Source: Aeromicrobium terrae (GTDB lineage Bacteria > Actinomycetota > Actinomycetes > Propionibacteriales > Nocardioidaceae). From it: a stretch of 64,000 bases of DNA. Position numbers and translations under genes: made by a program. Shown here one piece after another: positions 43,372 to 52,159 of the stretch. Position 1 is the stretch's first letter. The number at the start of each line of letters is the position of its first letter. The DNA lies in NCBI RefSeq assembly GCF_008039565.1, contig NZ_VDUX01000004.1, positions 1 to 64,000 on the forward strand, read 5' to 3'. The notes below the pieces were generated by a model. It was not told where the DNA came from, ran no database searches, and saw nothing but the letters and a program-made list of their open reading frames with translations.

Positions 43372-44820
43372 GTGGATCTGCGTCAATTCTTGGGCATCAT
43401 CCGTGCCCGCTGGAAGTTCGTCGTGGTCACGATCGGCGTCGGCGCACTTCTGACCACGGGACTCCTCCTCAAGACCTCCCCGTCGTACGCGTCCACCACG
43501 ACGCTGTTCATCTCGACGCCGGCTACCGGCGCGGCTGACACGTACTCGGGCACGCTCACGGCCGGGCAGCGCGCCCAGTCGTACGCGAACCTCGCCACCG
43601 ACAGCGAGGTCCTGCAGCGCGTCGCCGACCGTCTCGACATCAAGATGAGCACCGGCGAGCTGCGCGGCAAGATCAGCACCTCGGTCGTGACGGGCACGCT
43701 GCTGCTGAAGATCGACACGAAGGCCAGCTCCCCGGAGCTCGCGCAGCAGATCGCGTCCGTCGAGGCCGACGAGATCATCCGCCTCGTCAAGAACCTGGAG
43801 ACGCCCAGCGACACCGAGATCCCCGCGCCGATCATCGCGCGCGTGGCCGGCAAGGCGTCGCTCAACAAGAACGCCGTCGCGCCGAACATCTACCTCTACC
43901 TCGGCGTCGGCCTCATGCTCAGCTTCCTGATCGGCATCGCCGGCGCGGTGCTGCGCGACCTCCTCGACACCACGGTCAAGACCGGCGACGACGTCGAGAC
44001 CATGACCGGCAACGCCCTCATGGCCACGCTGCCGTACGACGCCCAGGTGAAGAAGCAACCCCTGAGCATCGAGGAGGGCAACGGATCGCTCGGCGAGGCG
44101 TTCAGGGTGCTGAGGACGAACCTGCAGTTCGCCAACCTCGACGCCACCCGGCAGATGATCGTCGTCACGAGCGCCGTGCCCGACGAGGGCAAGACGTTCG
44201 TCGCCACGAACCTCGCCATCTCGATCGCCAAGAGCGGCCGCTCGGTGCTGCTGCTCGACGCCGACATGCGCAACCCCAACGTCGCGGACATCCTCGGCCT
44301 GGAGAACTCGGTCGGTGCCATCTCGGTCCTGCTCGGCCGGGCCACGCTCGAGCAGGCCACGCAGGAGCACGTCAGCGGCGTGAGCTTCCTGGGCACGGGC
44401 CCGCGTCCGCCGAACCCGTCGGAGGTGCTCGACACCCAGGCCATGCGCGACCTGATGTCGACGCTGCGTGCCAGCTACGACGTCGTCATCGTCGACGCCC
44501 CGCCGATGCTGCCCGTCGCCGACACCGCGATCCTCATGACCGAGGTCGACGGCGCGCTCCTGCTCGCCCGGTTCGGCTCCACCACGCGTGAGCAGCTGCG
44601 CCAGGCGGTCAACCGCATCGAGACCGTCGGTGGCCGCCTGTTCGGCACCGTGCTCAACCGCACGCCGCGCAAGGCCCTCGGTCGCTACGGCTACGGGTAC
44701 GGCTATGGCTACGGGTACGGCTACGGCGAGGTGCCGACCGCTCCGAAGTCGGTCGAGTCCGATCGCAAGGCGTCGTCCGGCGGTGTCATGAGCGGCGCGG
44801 GGCGTCGGGTTCGACGATGA
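43372..44820 (+). CDS. Wzc/CpsCD-type polysaccharide tyrosine autokinase
   Basis: A 482-residue inner-membrane protein fusing a Wzz-type chain-length domain (TM helices at ~16-35 and ~175-195, with the periplasmic part between) to a cytoplasmic BY-kinase. The kinase has Walker A VTSAVPDEGKT (267-275), Walker A' LLLDADMR (293-300) and Walker B VVIVDAPP. The C-terminus carries seven alternating Tyr-Gly pairs (DNA 44686-44727), the autophosphorylated cluster. Such kinases control polymer length and export with Wzy. GTG 43372 follows AGGGGAACTC. It is coupled to the next gene by an ATGA overlap. Confidence 0.93.
   Translation: MDLRQFLGIIRARWKFVVVTIGVGALLTTGLLLKTSPSYASTTTLFISTPATGAADTYSGTLTAGQRAQSYANLATDSEVLQRVADRLDIKMSTGELRGKISTSVVTGTLLLKIDTKASSPELAQQIASVEADEIIRLVKNLETPSDTEIPAPIIARVAGKASLNKNAVAPNIYLYLGVGLMLSFLIGIAGAVLRDLLDTTVKTGDDVETMTGNALMATLPYDAQVKKQPLSIEEGNGSLGEAFRVLRTNLQFANLDATRQMIVVTSAVPDEGKTFVATNLAISIAKSGRSVLLLDADMRNPNVADILGLENSVGAISVLLGRATLEQATQEHVSGVSFLGTGPRPPNPSEVLDTQAMRDLMSTLRASYDVVIVDAPPMLPVADTAILMTEVDGALLLARFGSTTREQLRQAVNRIETVGGRLFGTVLNRTPRKALGRYGYGYGYGYGYGYGEVPTAPKSVESDRKASSGGVMSGAGRRVRR
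44686..44727 (+). repeat. In-frame 6-bp repeats (Tyr-Gly) x7
   Basis: Seven consecutive TACGGS/TATGGC hexamers, with imperfect alternation of GGC and GGG, encode (Tyr-Gly)7 in the kinase tail. Slippage by a unit would change the tyrosine number without frameshift. Confidence 0.85.
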
Positions 44821-46199
44821 CCATCAGTCGTCCCGCGCCTGACCAGCGCGAGATCGACACCACGCCCGTCGGGCCTCCACCGCTCGGGAACAAGGGGCTG
44901 CCGTACGCCTTCGTGGCGCTCTGCCTGCTGCTGTTCATCCCGCTCGGCGTCAAGGGCATGACCTACGCGATCATCGCCGGCGCAATGATCGTGCTGGCCA
45001 CGCTGCTGTTCGTGCTCGGCATGGAGAAGTTCGGCACCTGCGTCATCTGGCTGGCGATGTTCACCGCTCCGATGACGGCCGTGGTGCTGCCGGGCGCGAG
45101 CATCGTCACCGCCGCGGACTTCTGCTGCGTCGTCGGGTTCTCGCTGCTGTTCCCGATCATCGTCCGGAAGCACCTGTGGGTCCCGTGGCAGTTCGGCGTC
45201 GGGTCGCTCGTCTTCTTCACCCTCGGCATGATCGTGTCGTTCCGCGTGCCCGTGCCGTTCGCGTCGATCGACCTCAACCTGCGCGTCACCGCGGCCACGA
45301 TCCTGATGCCGCTGGCCTTCGCCTGGTGGGCGCCGCGCGGCCGCAAGCTGTTCTGGATCGTCGCCGCCTACCCACTGGGCCAGTGCTTCAACGTCGTGTA
45401 CGCGGTCCTGCAGGGCCCGACCCTCGGCAACGGCCGCTACAAGGGCCTCACCGAGCAGCCCACCGCGTTCGGCTACGCGTCCCTGCTGGCGCTGTGCGTG
45501 ATCCCGTTCCTCATGGTCTCGGTGCAGAGGAAGTACCGGTGGATGGCCGGGCCGGCCGCGCTCATCCTCATCTACGGCATCTGGATCAGCGGCAGTCGTG
45601 CGTCGCTGCTCGTCCTCGCCATCCTCGTCGTGCTGTACCCGCTGCTCGAGCGCTCGCTCAAGGCCGCCTACGTCGTCGCCTTCCTGGGCGTCATCGGCAT
45701 GGCGATGTTCCAGCGCATCCTGGACCAGAACGGCGGCTCCAACGCGCTGGCCCGCCTCTTCGGCGGCAGCGGCTCCGGCGGCTCCGACGAGGCCCGCATC
45801 GACGGGCTGATGGACGCGTTCCACGTGTTCGAGAAACATCCGATCTTCGGCGCCGGGTACGAGTTCGACACCTTCCTGGCGCACAACATCTACATGCAGG
45901 TGCTCACCTGCGTCGGCGTCGTCGGGTTCGTCGCGTTCATGCTCATCCTCTGGGCGTTCGCGATCCCGCTGTTCACCGGCCGTCAGCCGTACCGCCTGCT
46001 CGCGTACCCCGCCGTCGCCTACATCGTCGTCGGTCCCATCACGCCGAACCTGGGCAGCCGCTACGTCGGCATCATGCTCGCGGTGAGCCTCATCGGCGCG
46101 ACGATCGGCCGCATGGGGCCCGACGACGTGCTCGAGGACGACGAGCCGCCGCCCGGGCCGGAGCCGCGGCACTCGGCACGTCTCCGCCGCATCACATGA
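44817..46199 (+). CDS. O-antigen ligase/polymerase-like (Wzy/WaaL) membrane protein
   Basis: A 460-residue membrane protein with ~11-12 helices. The large extracytoplasmic loop region includes GRYKGLTEQPTAFGYASLLAL, WISGSRASLLVLAILV, and the Wzy_C-type ENPIFGAGY-like sequence EKHPIFGAGYEFDTFLAHNIYMQVL with conserved His. It most likely polymerises the repeat unit or attaches the polymer outside the membrane. It begins at ATG 44817, overlapping the kinase stop, and ends overlapping the GT61 start, so the three genes form one operon. Confidence 0.86.
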   Translation: MTISRPAPDQREIDTTPVGPPPLGNKGLPYAFVALCLLLFIPLGVKGMTYAIIAGAMIVLATLLFVLGMEKFGTCVIWLAMFTAPMTAVVLPGASIVTAADFCCVVGFSLLFPIIVRKHLWVPWQFGVGSLVFFTLGMIVSFRVPVPFASIDLNLRVTAATILMPLAFAWWAPRGRKLFWIVAAYPLGQCFNVVYAVLQGPTLGNGRYKGLTEQPTAFGYASLLALCVIPFLMVSVQRKYRWMAGPAALILIYGIWISGSRASLLVLAILVVLYPLLERSLKAAYVVAFLGVIGMAMFQRILDQNGGSNALARLFGGSGSGGSDEARIDGLMDAFHVFEKHPIFGAGYEFDTFLAHNIYMQVLTCVGVVGFVAFMLILWAFAIPLFTGRQPYRLLAYPAVAYIVVGPITPNLGSRYVGIMLAVSLIGATIGRMGPDDVLEDDEPPPGPEPRHSARLRRIT

Positions 46200-47407
46200 C
46201 CCGGCTGCCCAGACCCCTCGAGCCGCTCTGGCCGCTCGCGAAACGGCTGCACCGTCTCGGTGCCCGCACGTCGGGGATCATCTTCCGCCGGCTCTCCGGC
46301 CTGTTCGGTGCCCGCGGCCTCCCGCGCCACGGCACGGACCGCACGATGCTCACCGCGTCCGCCGAGCCGGAGACCGTCACGGTCCACGGGTCCGACTCCG
46401 CCGAGCACCTGCGCCGCCCGGTCCCGGAGGGCGCTCCGCCGCGGCACCCGGCGTACACGTCCGTCGCGAGCTTCGCCGTGCCGTCGCGCTTCACCGCCGA
46501 GCTCACTGACGGCGTCGTCGTCGGCGACTACGGCGCGACGATCACCGCCGGCGGGCTGTTCGACTTCGAGACCAGCCCGTACTTCTCGATCGACGACTGG
46601 CGCGAGCACCCGCTGTTCCTGCGTCCCCGGCTGCCCGCCATCGAGCCGTTCGACGGCACCCTGCTGGCCCTGGCCACCCGCGGCGGCGGCTACAGCTACT
46701 ACCACTTCCTCTTCGACGTCCTCCCGCGCTTCGGCATCTTCGCCGAGACCATGCCGGGGGTCGAGCCCGACGCGCTCTACCTGCCCACCACCGAGCCGTA
46801 CCAGCGCCAGCTCCTCGAGCTCACCGGCCTCGACCGCTACCCCGTCGTCGAGACCGGCAAGAACCGTGCGGTGCGGGCGAGCCGTCTGCTCGTCCCGTCG
46901 CCGCCGAACCCGCTGGAGGTCGCGCCGCGCTGGATGGTCGACTGGGTGCGCAAGCAGCTGCCGGCCGGCGACGTCACCGGCAAGCCGCGCCGCATCTACG
47001 TCACCCGCGGCGGCGCCAGGCACACCCGGCGGCTGGAGTCCGAGGCCGAGGCGTGGCCGCTGCTGGAGGAGCGCGGGTTCACCCGGCTCGACCCCGGCTC
47101 GATGAGCGTCCGCGACCAGATCGACCACTTCGCCGCCGCCGAGGTCATCGTCGGCCTCCACGGCGGAGCGCTCACCAACCTCGTGTTCGCCTCGCCGGGC
47201 GTGAAGGTGCTCGAGGTCTTCGCGCCCACCTACGTGAAGCACTGCTTCTGGGCCATCACCGACAGCATCGAGGGCGCCGACTACCGCTACCTCGTTGCCG
47301 ACCGTCCCCAGATCGACCCGGACGACTGGCTCACGGTCATCCAGGACGACATCGACCTGGACGCCGAGCGACTCATCCGCGCGGTGGACGAGCTCCTCGA
47401 GAGCTGA
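46196..47407 (+). CDS. GT61 (DUF563) family glycosyltransferase
   Basis: A 403-residue protein. The conserved GT61 core is visible: SYYHFLFDVLPRFGIF, YVTRGGARHTRRLESEAEAWPLLEERGF, the segment AAAEVIVGLHGGALTNLVFASPGVKVLEVFAP (VGxHGAALTN motif), and a late YRYLVAD. Family members transfer xylose, GlcNAc or other sugars. No signal peptide is obvious. ATG 46196 overlaps the Wzy stop (ATGA). It is one of only two recognisable glycosyltransferases in the cluster. Confidence 0.86.
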   Translation: MTRLPRPLEPLWPLAKRLHRLGARTSGIIFRRLSGLFGARGLPRHGTDRTMLTASAEPETVTVHGSDSAEHLRRPVPEGAPPRHPAYTSVASFAVPSRFTAELTDGVVVGDYGATITAGGLFDFETSPYFSIDDWREHPLFLRPRLPAIEPFDGTLLALATRGGGYSYYHFLFDVLPRFGIFAETMPGVEPDALYLPTTEPYQRQLLELTGLDRYPVVETGKNRAVRASRLLVPSPPNPLEVAPRWMVDWVRKQLPAGDVTGKPRRIYVTRGGARHTRRLESEAEAWPLLEERGFTRLDPGSMSVRDQIDHFAAAEVIVGLHGGALTNLVFASPGVKVLEVFAPTYVKHCFWAITDSIEGADYRYLVADRPQIDPDDWLTVIQDDIDLDAERLIRAVDELLES

Positions 47408-47441
47408 GTCATCTGCCGCCCACGGCCCGGCACCCCCGCCG

Positions 47442-48773
47442 CTAGGTGAGGCGGTGCTCGACGGTGTCGGTCACCGGCGGCTCGAGCTCGTCGGCCTCCG
47501 GCGCGTGGATCGAGTCCGCGCTGTCGTGCCGCCACGTCATGACCGCGGCGAGCCAGGCGCAGCAGAAGACGCTGACACCGATCATCGCCCAGGCCACGCC
47601 GTCGAGGTCGTCGGCCTTCATCCCGACGTAGGCGAGCACGGCCAGCAGCACCGTGGAGACGCCCTCCGCCACCGACGCCGCGACGACCCGGCCCTGCGCC
47701 TGCGCGGCGGCCGCGAGGACGCGGCGGAGGGCCAGGAACGCCCACGCGATCACGAGCAGGCGGCCCAGGCCGATGGCCGGCTCGAACTCGTCGCCGAAGA
47801 AGATCCGGATCGCCGGGCCGAGCACGATCTCGATGCCCAGCACCATGGCGGCGGCCAGGCCGACCGACGCGAGGACCCAGCGGCGCATGACGCCGATGGA
47901 GTCACCCGGCTCGAGGCTCGCGAGCTTCGGCAGCAGGGCGAGCGCGACCCCGTTCAGCGCCACGAGCGGCAGGCTGGTGACCGAGACGGCCACGGAGTAG
48001 ATGCCGAGTGCGGCCTGCCCGAGGACGACGCCGACGAGCAGCTGGTCGAGGCCGAGGGCGTCGAGCGGCTTGAGGCCAGTGGTCCAGGCCCGGCGCGCGA
48101 ACGCGTGCACCTCGGACGACGGCACGGCGAGCGACGTGTCGCCGGTGGGCTTGCGCAGCATGCACCAGCCGAGGACGCTGCCGCCGGCGAGCGACGCGGC
48201 GTAGATCGCCAGGATCGTCGGGGCGTGCTCGGTGGGCACCGCGACGAAGATGATCACGACCGCCGCGACGTAGGCGGCGATGCCGATGAGGCGAGCCGAA
48301 TTGACCCGCTGGATGGCGCCCTCGCCCTGGAGCAGCGCGAGCGCCAGGTAGTTGAGGCACTGGAAGTAGGCCACGGCCGCACCCAGCACGGACAGCAGCA
48401 GCCACTCGTCCTCGTGCCGCACGACGATCGCCGTGAGGATGCCCGCGACGAGGCCGGGACCGAGCATGGCGAGCGTCCACCGGCCGATCAGGCCGCGCGC
48501 CGCGTCGCGCGCGGCGGCACCGGACGCACCCACGGCGTGCGACGCCGCGGCCGGCAGCCCGCCGACCCCGAACGCCGAGCACAGCGACGCGACGACGATG
48601 ACGAGCACCATCAGGCCTCGTCCGTCGGCCCCGAGCATGCGGGCCACGATCGGGCCGGAGACGAACGTCAGGACCTGCACCCCGACGCCCGCGAGGGCGA
48701 TGGAGACGATGGCACGCAGACCTCCAGCCCGAAGGCGGTGCGTGAGGCGGCCGACGGCCGAGCCCTGGTTCAT
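47442..48773 (-). CDS. Wzx/MATE-like polysaccharide flippase
   Basis: A 443-residue membrane protein with ~12-14 helices of the PST/MVF-like superfamily. AIVSIALAGVGVQVLTFVSGPIVARMLGADGRGLMVLVIVVASLCSAFG is the typical N-terminal pair of helices (flippase family motif ARxLGxxGxG). KPLDALGLDQLLVGVVLGQAALGIYSVAVSVTSLPLVALNGVALALLPKLA matches the central helix pair. It probably flips lipid-linked repeat units to the outer face for the Wzy-like enzyme. It converges with the GT61 gene and is divergent from the acyltransferase at 48893. Confidence 0.88.
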   Translation of the reverse strand: MNQGSAVGRLTHRLRAGGLRAIVSIALAGVGVQVLTFVSGPIVARMLGADGRGLMVLVIVVASLCSAFGVGGLPAAASHAVGASGAAARDAARGLIGRWTLAMLGPGLVAGILTAIVVRHEDEWLLLSVLGAAVAYFQCLNYLALALLQGEGAIQRVNSARLIGIAAYVAAVVIIFVAVPTEHAPTILAIYAASLAGGSVLGWCMLRKPTGDTSLAVPSSEVHAFARRAWTTGLKPLDALGLDQLLVGVVLGQAALGIYSVAVSVTSLPLVALNGVALALLPKLASLEPGDSIGVMRRWVLASVGLAAAMVLGIEIVLGPAIRIFFGDEFEPAIGLGRLLVIAWAFLALRRVLAAAAQAQGRVVAASVAEGVSTVLLAVLAYVGMKADDLDGVAWAMIGVSVFCCAWLAAVMTWRHDSADSIHAPEADELEPPVTDTVEHRLT

Positions 48774-48892
48774 GCGTCCCCTGACGTCGAGTGCGGCGCC
48801 ACACTACCCGTGAACTTGACCGATGCGTGCCAGGTCAGCGGCCAGTTCCGCATAGACTCCCTGCGACGGTGACCGCGAGCAGAAGAGCGACG

Positions 48893-50131
48893 ATGAGCGA
48901 GAACGAGATCCTTCCCGTGCAGGCACCCTCCTGGGGGCGTCGACTGGCCGGACTGGACGGCATGCGCGGCACGGCTCTGCTGGGCATCATCGCGGCCCAT
49001 GCCATCATCTTCTTCCCGCCGCTGCGGGCGGACGGGTCGGGCATCTACACCGGTGCGCAGAACGCCGCCGTCGGCCTGCTGTCCTACTCGCTGACGTTCT
49101 TCTTCGTGCTGTCGGCGTTCCTGCTCTACCGGCCGTTCGCGTCGGCCATCATCAAGGACCGGCCGAACCCGCCCACCTACGACTTCTACCGGAACCGCGT
49201 CCTGCGCGTGTGGCCCGCGTACCTCGTCGTGCTGGCGATCGTCGGCTTCGGCTTCGGGCTGACCGTCGTCGACAAGGACGCCCCGACGCTCGAGGGCCTC
49301 GGCCGGCTCACCGACCCGGTGCTGCTGATCACGAACGTCCTGCTGATCCAGAACTACAGCCCGTCGACGGCCTACACCGGTCTCGGCGTCTCGTGGTCCC
49401 TGGTCACCGAGATCGGCTTCTACGTCCTGCTCCCCCTGATGGGCTGGATCGGCGTGCTCGTGGCGCGCCGCCGCAGCCGCGTCTTCGCCGCGCTCGTGCC
49501 CGGCATCCTGCTCTTCGTCGTCGGCGTGGCCTGCCGCATCATCGCGATCGCGTGGAACGACGGCCACGACGTCAAGCCGCTCACCACCTGGAACTCGGTC
49601 TTCGACCGCAGCACCCTCGTGCAGTGCGACCTGTTCGGCGTCGGCATGATCGCCGCCGCGCTGCTCGTGACGTCGCAGTCGATGTCGCCCACCGCCATGA
49701 AGCGGCTGCACCGGTGGGGCTGGACCGCGATCGCGCTGTGCGCCGTGATGGTCGTGATCCTCGGCCGCGGCGAGCGGCTCACGACGTTCATGGGCATCGC
49801 GTTCGCCGCCGGCATCGTGCTCACCCAGATGTCCGGCGCTGACGCCGCGTGCCGCTGGTTCGTGAAGGTCATGGACACCGCGCCGCCGCGCATCGCCGGC
49901 GAGATCAGCCTGAGCACCTATCTGTGGCACTACCCCGTGCTGCTGTTCCTGCTGAAGCACTGGGGCGACGAGCTCCGCTACGACGGCAACGGCGGCGTCA
50001 TCGTCGCGTGGCTGGCCGTGGCGATCCCGTCGCTGATCCTCGGCGCGATCACGTACCGGCTCGTCGAGCTGCCGGCCATGAGCCGCAAGCGGCGCACCGA
50101 CCGGGCCCAGCCCGACGCGAAACCTGCATAG
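48893..50131 (+). CDS. Acyltransferase family 3 membrane protein (3)
   Basis: A 412-residue membrane O-acyltransferase. RRLAGLDGMRGTALLGIIAAHAII carries the R...H catalytic pair, SLTFFFVLSAFLLYRPFASAI the second motif, and YRNRVLRVWPAYLVVLAI the conserved R-R-P-Y/A. LSTYLWHYPVLLFLLKHW near the C-terminus is the usual late motif. It modifies a surface glycan with an unknown acyl group. ATG 48893 is chosen; an in-frame GTG at 48869, 10 nt after TAGACT, could start a leaderless transcript. A palindromic repeat follows the stop by 17 bp. Confidence 0.88.
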   Translation: MSENEILPVQAPSWGRRLAGLDGMRGTALLGIIAAHAIIFFPPLRADGSGIYTGAQNAAVGLLSYSLTFFFVLSAFLLYRPFASAIIKDRPNPPTYDFYRNRVLRVWPAYLVVLAIVGFGFGLTVVDKDAPTLEGLGRLTDPVLLITNVLLIQNYSPSTAYTGLGVSWSLVTEIGFYVLLPLMGWIGVLVARRRSRVFAALVPGILLFVVGVACRIIAIAWNDGHDVKPLTTWNSVFDRSTLVQCDLFGVGMIAAALLVTSQSMSPTAMKRLHRWGWTAIALCAVMVVILGRGERLTTFMGIAFAAGIVLTQMSGADAACRWFVKVMDTAPPRIAGEISLSTYLWHYPVLLFLLKHWGDELRYDGNGGVIVAWLAVAIPSLILGAITYRLVELPAMSRKRRTDRAQPDAKPA

Positions 50132-50148
50132 CCCTTCGACCTCGTCGC

Positions 50149-50362
50149 GGTTTACCAGGTTCAGTGGGTAAACCGACACATCTCACGGCAGATCTGCCGT
50201 GAGATGTGCAAGTTTGCCCACTGACGTCACGAGAGTCCGACGATCCGAGCAAGGAGGACCGGAGCCGGCCCACTGCCGCCGTCACCTTCCAAGGCAATTC
50301 AGCACTCCTCAGGGCAGATGTGCCGTGAGGAGTGCGAGCTTGCCTACTGAACCTGGTAAACC
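50149..50362. repeat. 214-bp composite palindromic element (GGTTTACCAGGTTCAGT family)
   Basis: The outer ends GGTTTACCAGGTTCAGT (50149-50165) and ACTGAACCTGGTAAACC (50346-50362) are perfect 17-bp inverted repeats, the same ends as the element at 6103-6192. Inside are two separate cruciforms. Positions 50177-50208 are a perfect 32-bp palindrome centred on AGATCT; 50302-50335 form a 10-bp stem (GCACTCCTCA/TGAGGAGTGC) plus GGCA/TGCC. About 70-80 bp of unrelated sequence separate them. It lies between convergent genes and encodes nothing. The left arm of the left hairpin and the right arm of the right hairpin correspond to the two arms of the single-form element. Confidence 0.9.
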
Positions 50363-50383
50363 GACACCAGGAGCGGCGATTAG

Positions 50384-51151
50384 TTAGTCCTTCTTCTGCA
50401 CGAAGATCATCAGCGAGGCGGCCATGCGTTGCGGCAGCAGGCGCTCGATGAACGCGGCGACGCGCCAGGCGAGCCGGGACTTTCCGGCGTACTGGGGCTC
50501 GCAGATCTGGCCGTACACGACGACGTGGTGGCCGGCGAAGTAGCGCTTGATGTCCCTGCGCGTGTTCATGGTGTAGCGGACCGGGAAGACGTCCTCGGGC
50601 AGGCGGTCGGGCTGCAGCTTCTTGAGCAGCTGCACGTGCCGACGGTTCGGGATGACCCGGGCGCCGATGCCCACGAAGCTCCACTTGAACGGCGTGCGGG
50701 CCGCGAACCAGCCGCCCGGCTTGAGCACGCGCATGACGTCGTTGGCGACGTCCTGGGCGTCCTCGCGGTTGATGTGCTCGAGCACGAAGTCGGCCATCAC
50801 GAGGTCGAAGGTGTTCTCCTCGAACGGCAGCGGCGCGCCGAGCTCGACGACATGCGCCTCGTCGAGGGACGGGTTGGTGGTGACGGCGGGGTCGACGTCG
50901 GTGCCGACGACCTCCTTCACGCGGCCGCGCAGCATCCGCAGGCGGCGCTGGAAGGGAGCGATCGGCTCGACGGCCCACCAGCCGCGGCCGGCGCCGAAGT
51001 CGAGCACACGGCTGTCCTCGTCGACGAGCGCGTTGATGCGGGTGTAGAAGTCGACGCTGCCGTCCATGCGGCTGTATCCGCCGGCGGTGACCTCCGGGTA
51101 GAGGTGCGTCAGCGTCGGGTGCGGGGTGTACTGCTGGTCCGTCTCGGTCAC
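50384..51151 (-). CDS. Class I SAM-dependent methyltransferase
   Basis: A 255-residue methyltransferase. Motif I is SRVLDFGAGRGWWAVEP, followed by VVGTDVDPAVTTNPSLDE (acidic loop), FDLVMADFVLEHINREDAQ (motif II region) and VMRVLKPGGWFAARTPFKWSF (Methyltransf_11 type). The C-terminal basic segment (LAWRVAAFIERLLPQRMAASLMIFVQKKD) may contact membranes. It is probably a sugar or lipid-carrier methyltransferase of the cluster. GTG start. It lies 9 bp after the stop of the Gmd-like gene on the same strand, so it is probably in its operon. Confidence 0.86.
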   Translation of the reverse strand: MTETDQQYTPHPTLTHLYPEVTAGGYSRMDGSVDFYTRINALVDEDSRVLDFGAGRGWWAVEPIAPFQRRLRMLRGRVKEVVGTDVDPAVTTNPSLDEAHVVELGAPLPFEENTFDLVMADFVLEHINREDAQDVANDVMRVLKPGGWFAARTPFKWSFVGIGARVIPNRRHVQLLKKLQPDRLPEDVFPVRYTMNTRRDIKRYFAGHHVVVYGQICEPQYAGKSRLAWRVAAFIERLLPQRMAASLMIFVQKKD

Positions 51152-51160
51152 GGGGACACC

Positions 51161-52159
51161 CTACGCATCAGACGTGCTCAAGAAGGCGGAAGTCTCCTCG
51201 ATTCCCGACTCGATCCTGGCGACGTCGACCCGCACCATCTCCTCCACCATCGCCTCGAACGAGGTGGTGGCCTCCCAGCCGAGCGTGTCCCGGATGCGCG
51301 TCGGATCGCCCAGGAGGCCGGGGGTGTCGGCCTGGCGGAGCAGGTCGGCGTCGTGCTGCACGTACGACCACGGGTCGGCGAGACCGGCAGCACCGAAGGC
51401 GACGTCGACCAGCTCGCGCAGCGAGTGGAGCGTGCCGGTGGCGACGGTGAAGTCCATCGGCTCGTCGTGCTGGAGGATCGCGTGCATCGCGACGACGTAG
51501 TCGGTCGCCGCGCCCCAGTCGCGCGACGTGTCGAGGTTGCCCAGCGTGATGCGGTCGCGCTTCCCGGCGGCGATCTCCGCCGCGGCGCGCGTGATCTTGC
51601 GCGTGACGAACTCGGGACCGCGCAGCGGGCTCTCGTGGTTGTAGAGGATCGCGACGCTGACCGGCAGCCCGTCACGCTCGCGGCGCTCGACCGCCGACCG
51701 GTGCGCCAGGCTCTTGGACTCCGCGTACGGGTTGCGCGGGTCGTGCGGCGTGGTCTCGTCCTGCGGGCTCGGCGCGGCGGTGCCGTAGATCTGCGACGTC
51801 GACGGCTGCAGCACTCGCGTCTCCGGGGCCAGCTCGTGGACCGCCTCGAGCATGCGGTCGACCGCGTGCGCGTTCACCTCGTGCGCGAGCGCCGGGTTGG
51901 CCCAGCACTCGTTGACCTGTGTCATCGCAGCGAGGTTGTAGATCTCGTCGGGCGCGTGTTGCTCGACCAGCCGACGGAGGTCGGCGGTGTCGCGGAGGTC
52001 GAGCTCCTCCAGCACGATCTCCGGCAGGTACGGACGGAGCGGGTGCGGAGCGCCGGGCATCGTGGTGCCGACGACGGTGTAGCCGAGGGAGACGAGGTGA
52101 CGGGCGAGATAGGTGCCGTCCTGGCCGGCGACTCCGGTGATCAGGGCGGTGCGGCTCAC
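51161..52159 (-). CDS. Gmd-like nucleotide-sugar SDR with altered active site
   Basis: A 332-residue extended SDR clearly paralogous to GDP-mannose 4,6-dehydratase: [38 protein letters not shown] and [17 protein letters not shown]. The catalytic T-x-E of dehydratases reads PSTSQIYG (Thr121, Gln123), so the Glu that takes the C5 proton is Gln; Tyr145 and Lys149 (YAESK) are retained. It therefore probably does not dehydrate; a 4-ketosugar reductase or epimerase acting on the Gmd product is plausible. GTG 52159 overlaps the gmd stop (GTGA). Identity as an RMD-type reductase is inference. Confidence 0.82.
   Translation of the reverse strand: MSRTALITGVAGQDGTYLARHLVSLGYTVVGTTMPGAPHPLRPYLPEIVLEELDLRDTADLRRLVEQHAPDEIYNLAAMTQVNECWANPALAHEVNAHAVDRMLEAVHELAPETRVLQPSTSQIYGTAAPSPQDETTPHDPRNPYAESKSLAHRSAVERRERDGLPVSVAILYNHESPLRGPEFVTRKITRAAAEIAAGKRDRITLGNLDTSRDWGAATDYVVAMHAILQHDEPMDFTVATGTLHSLRELVDVAFGAAGLADPWSYVQHDADLLRQADTPGLLGDPTRIRDTLGWEATTSFEAMVEEMVRVDVARIESGIEETSAFLSTSDA

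Noticed and set aside
43205-43538. Short open frames upstream of the tyrosine kinase
   Set aside because: No ribosome binding site, and they overlap the kinase start; the kinase frame is unambiguous.
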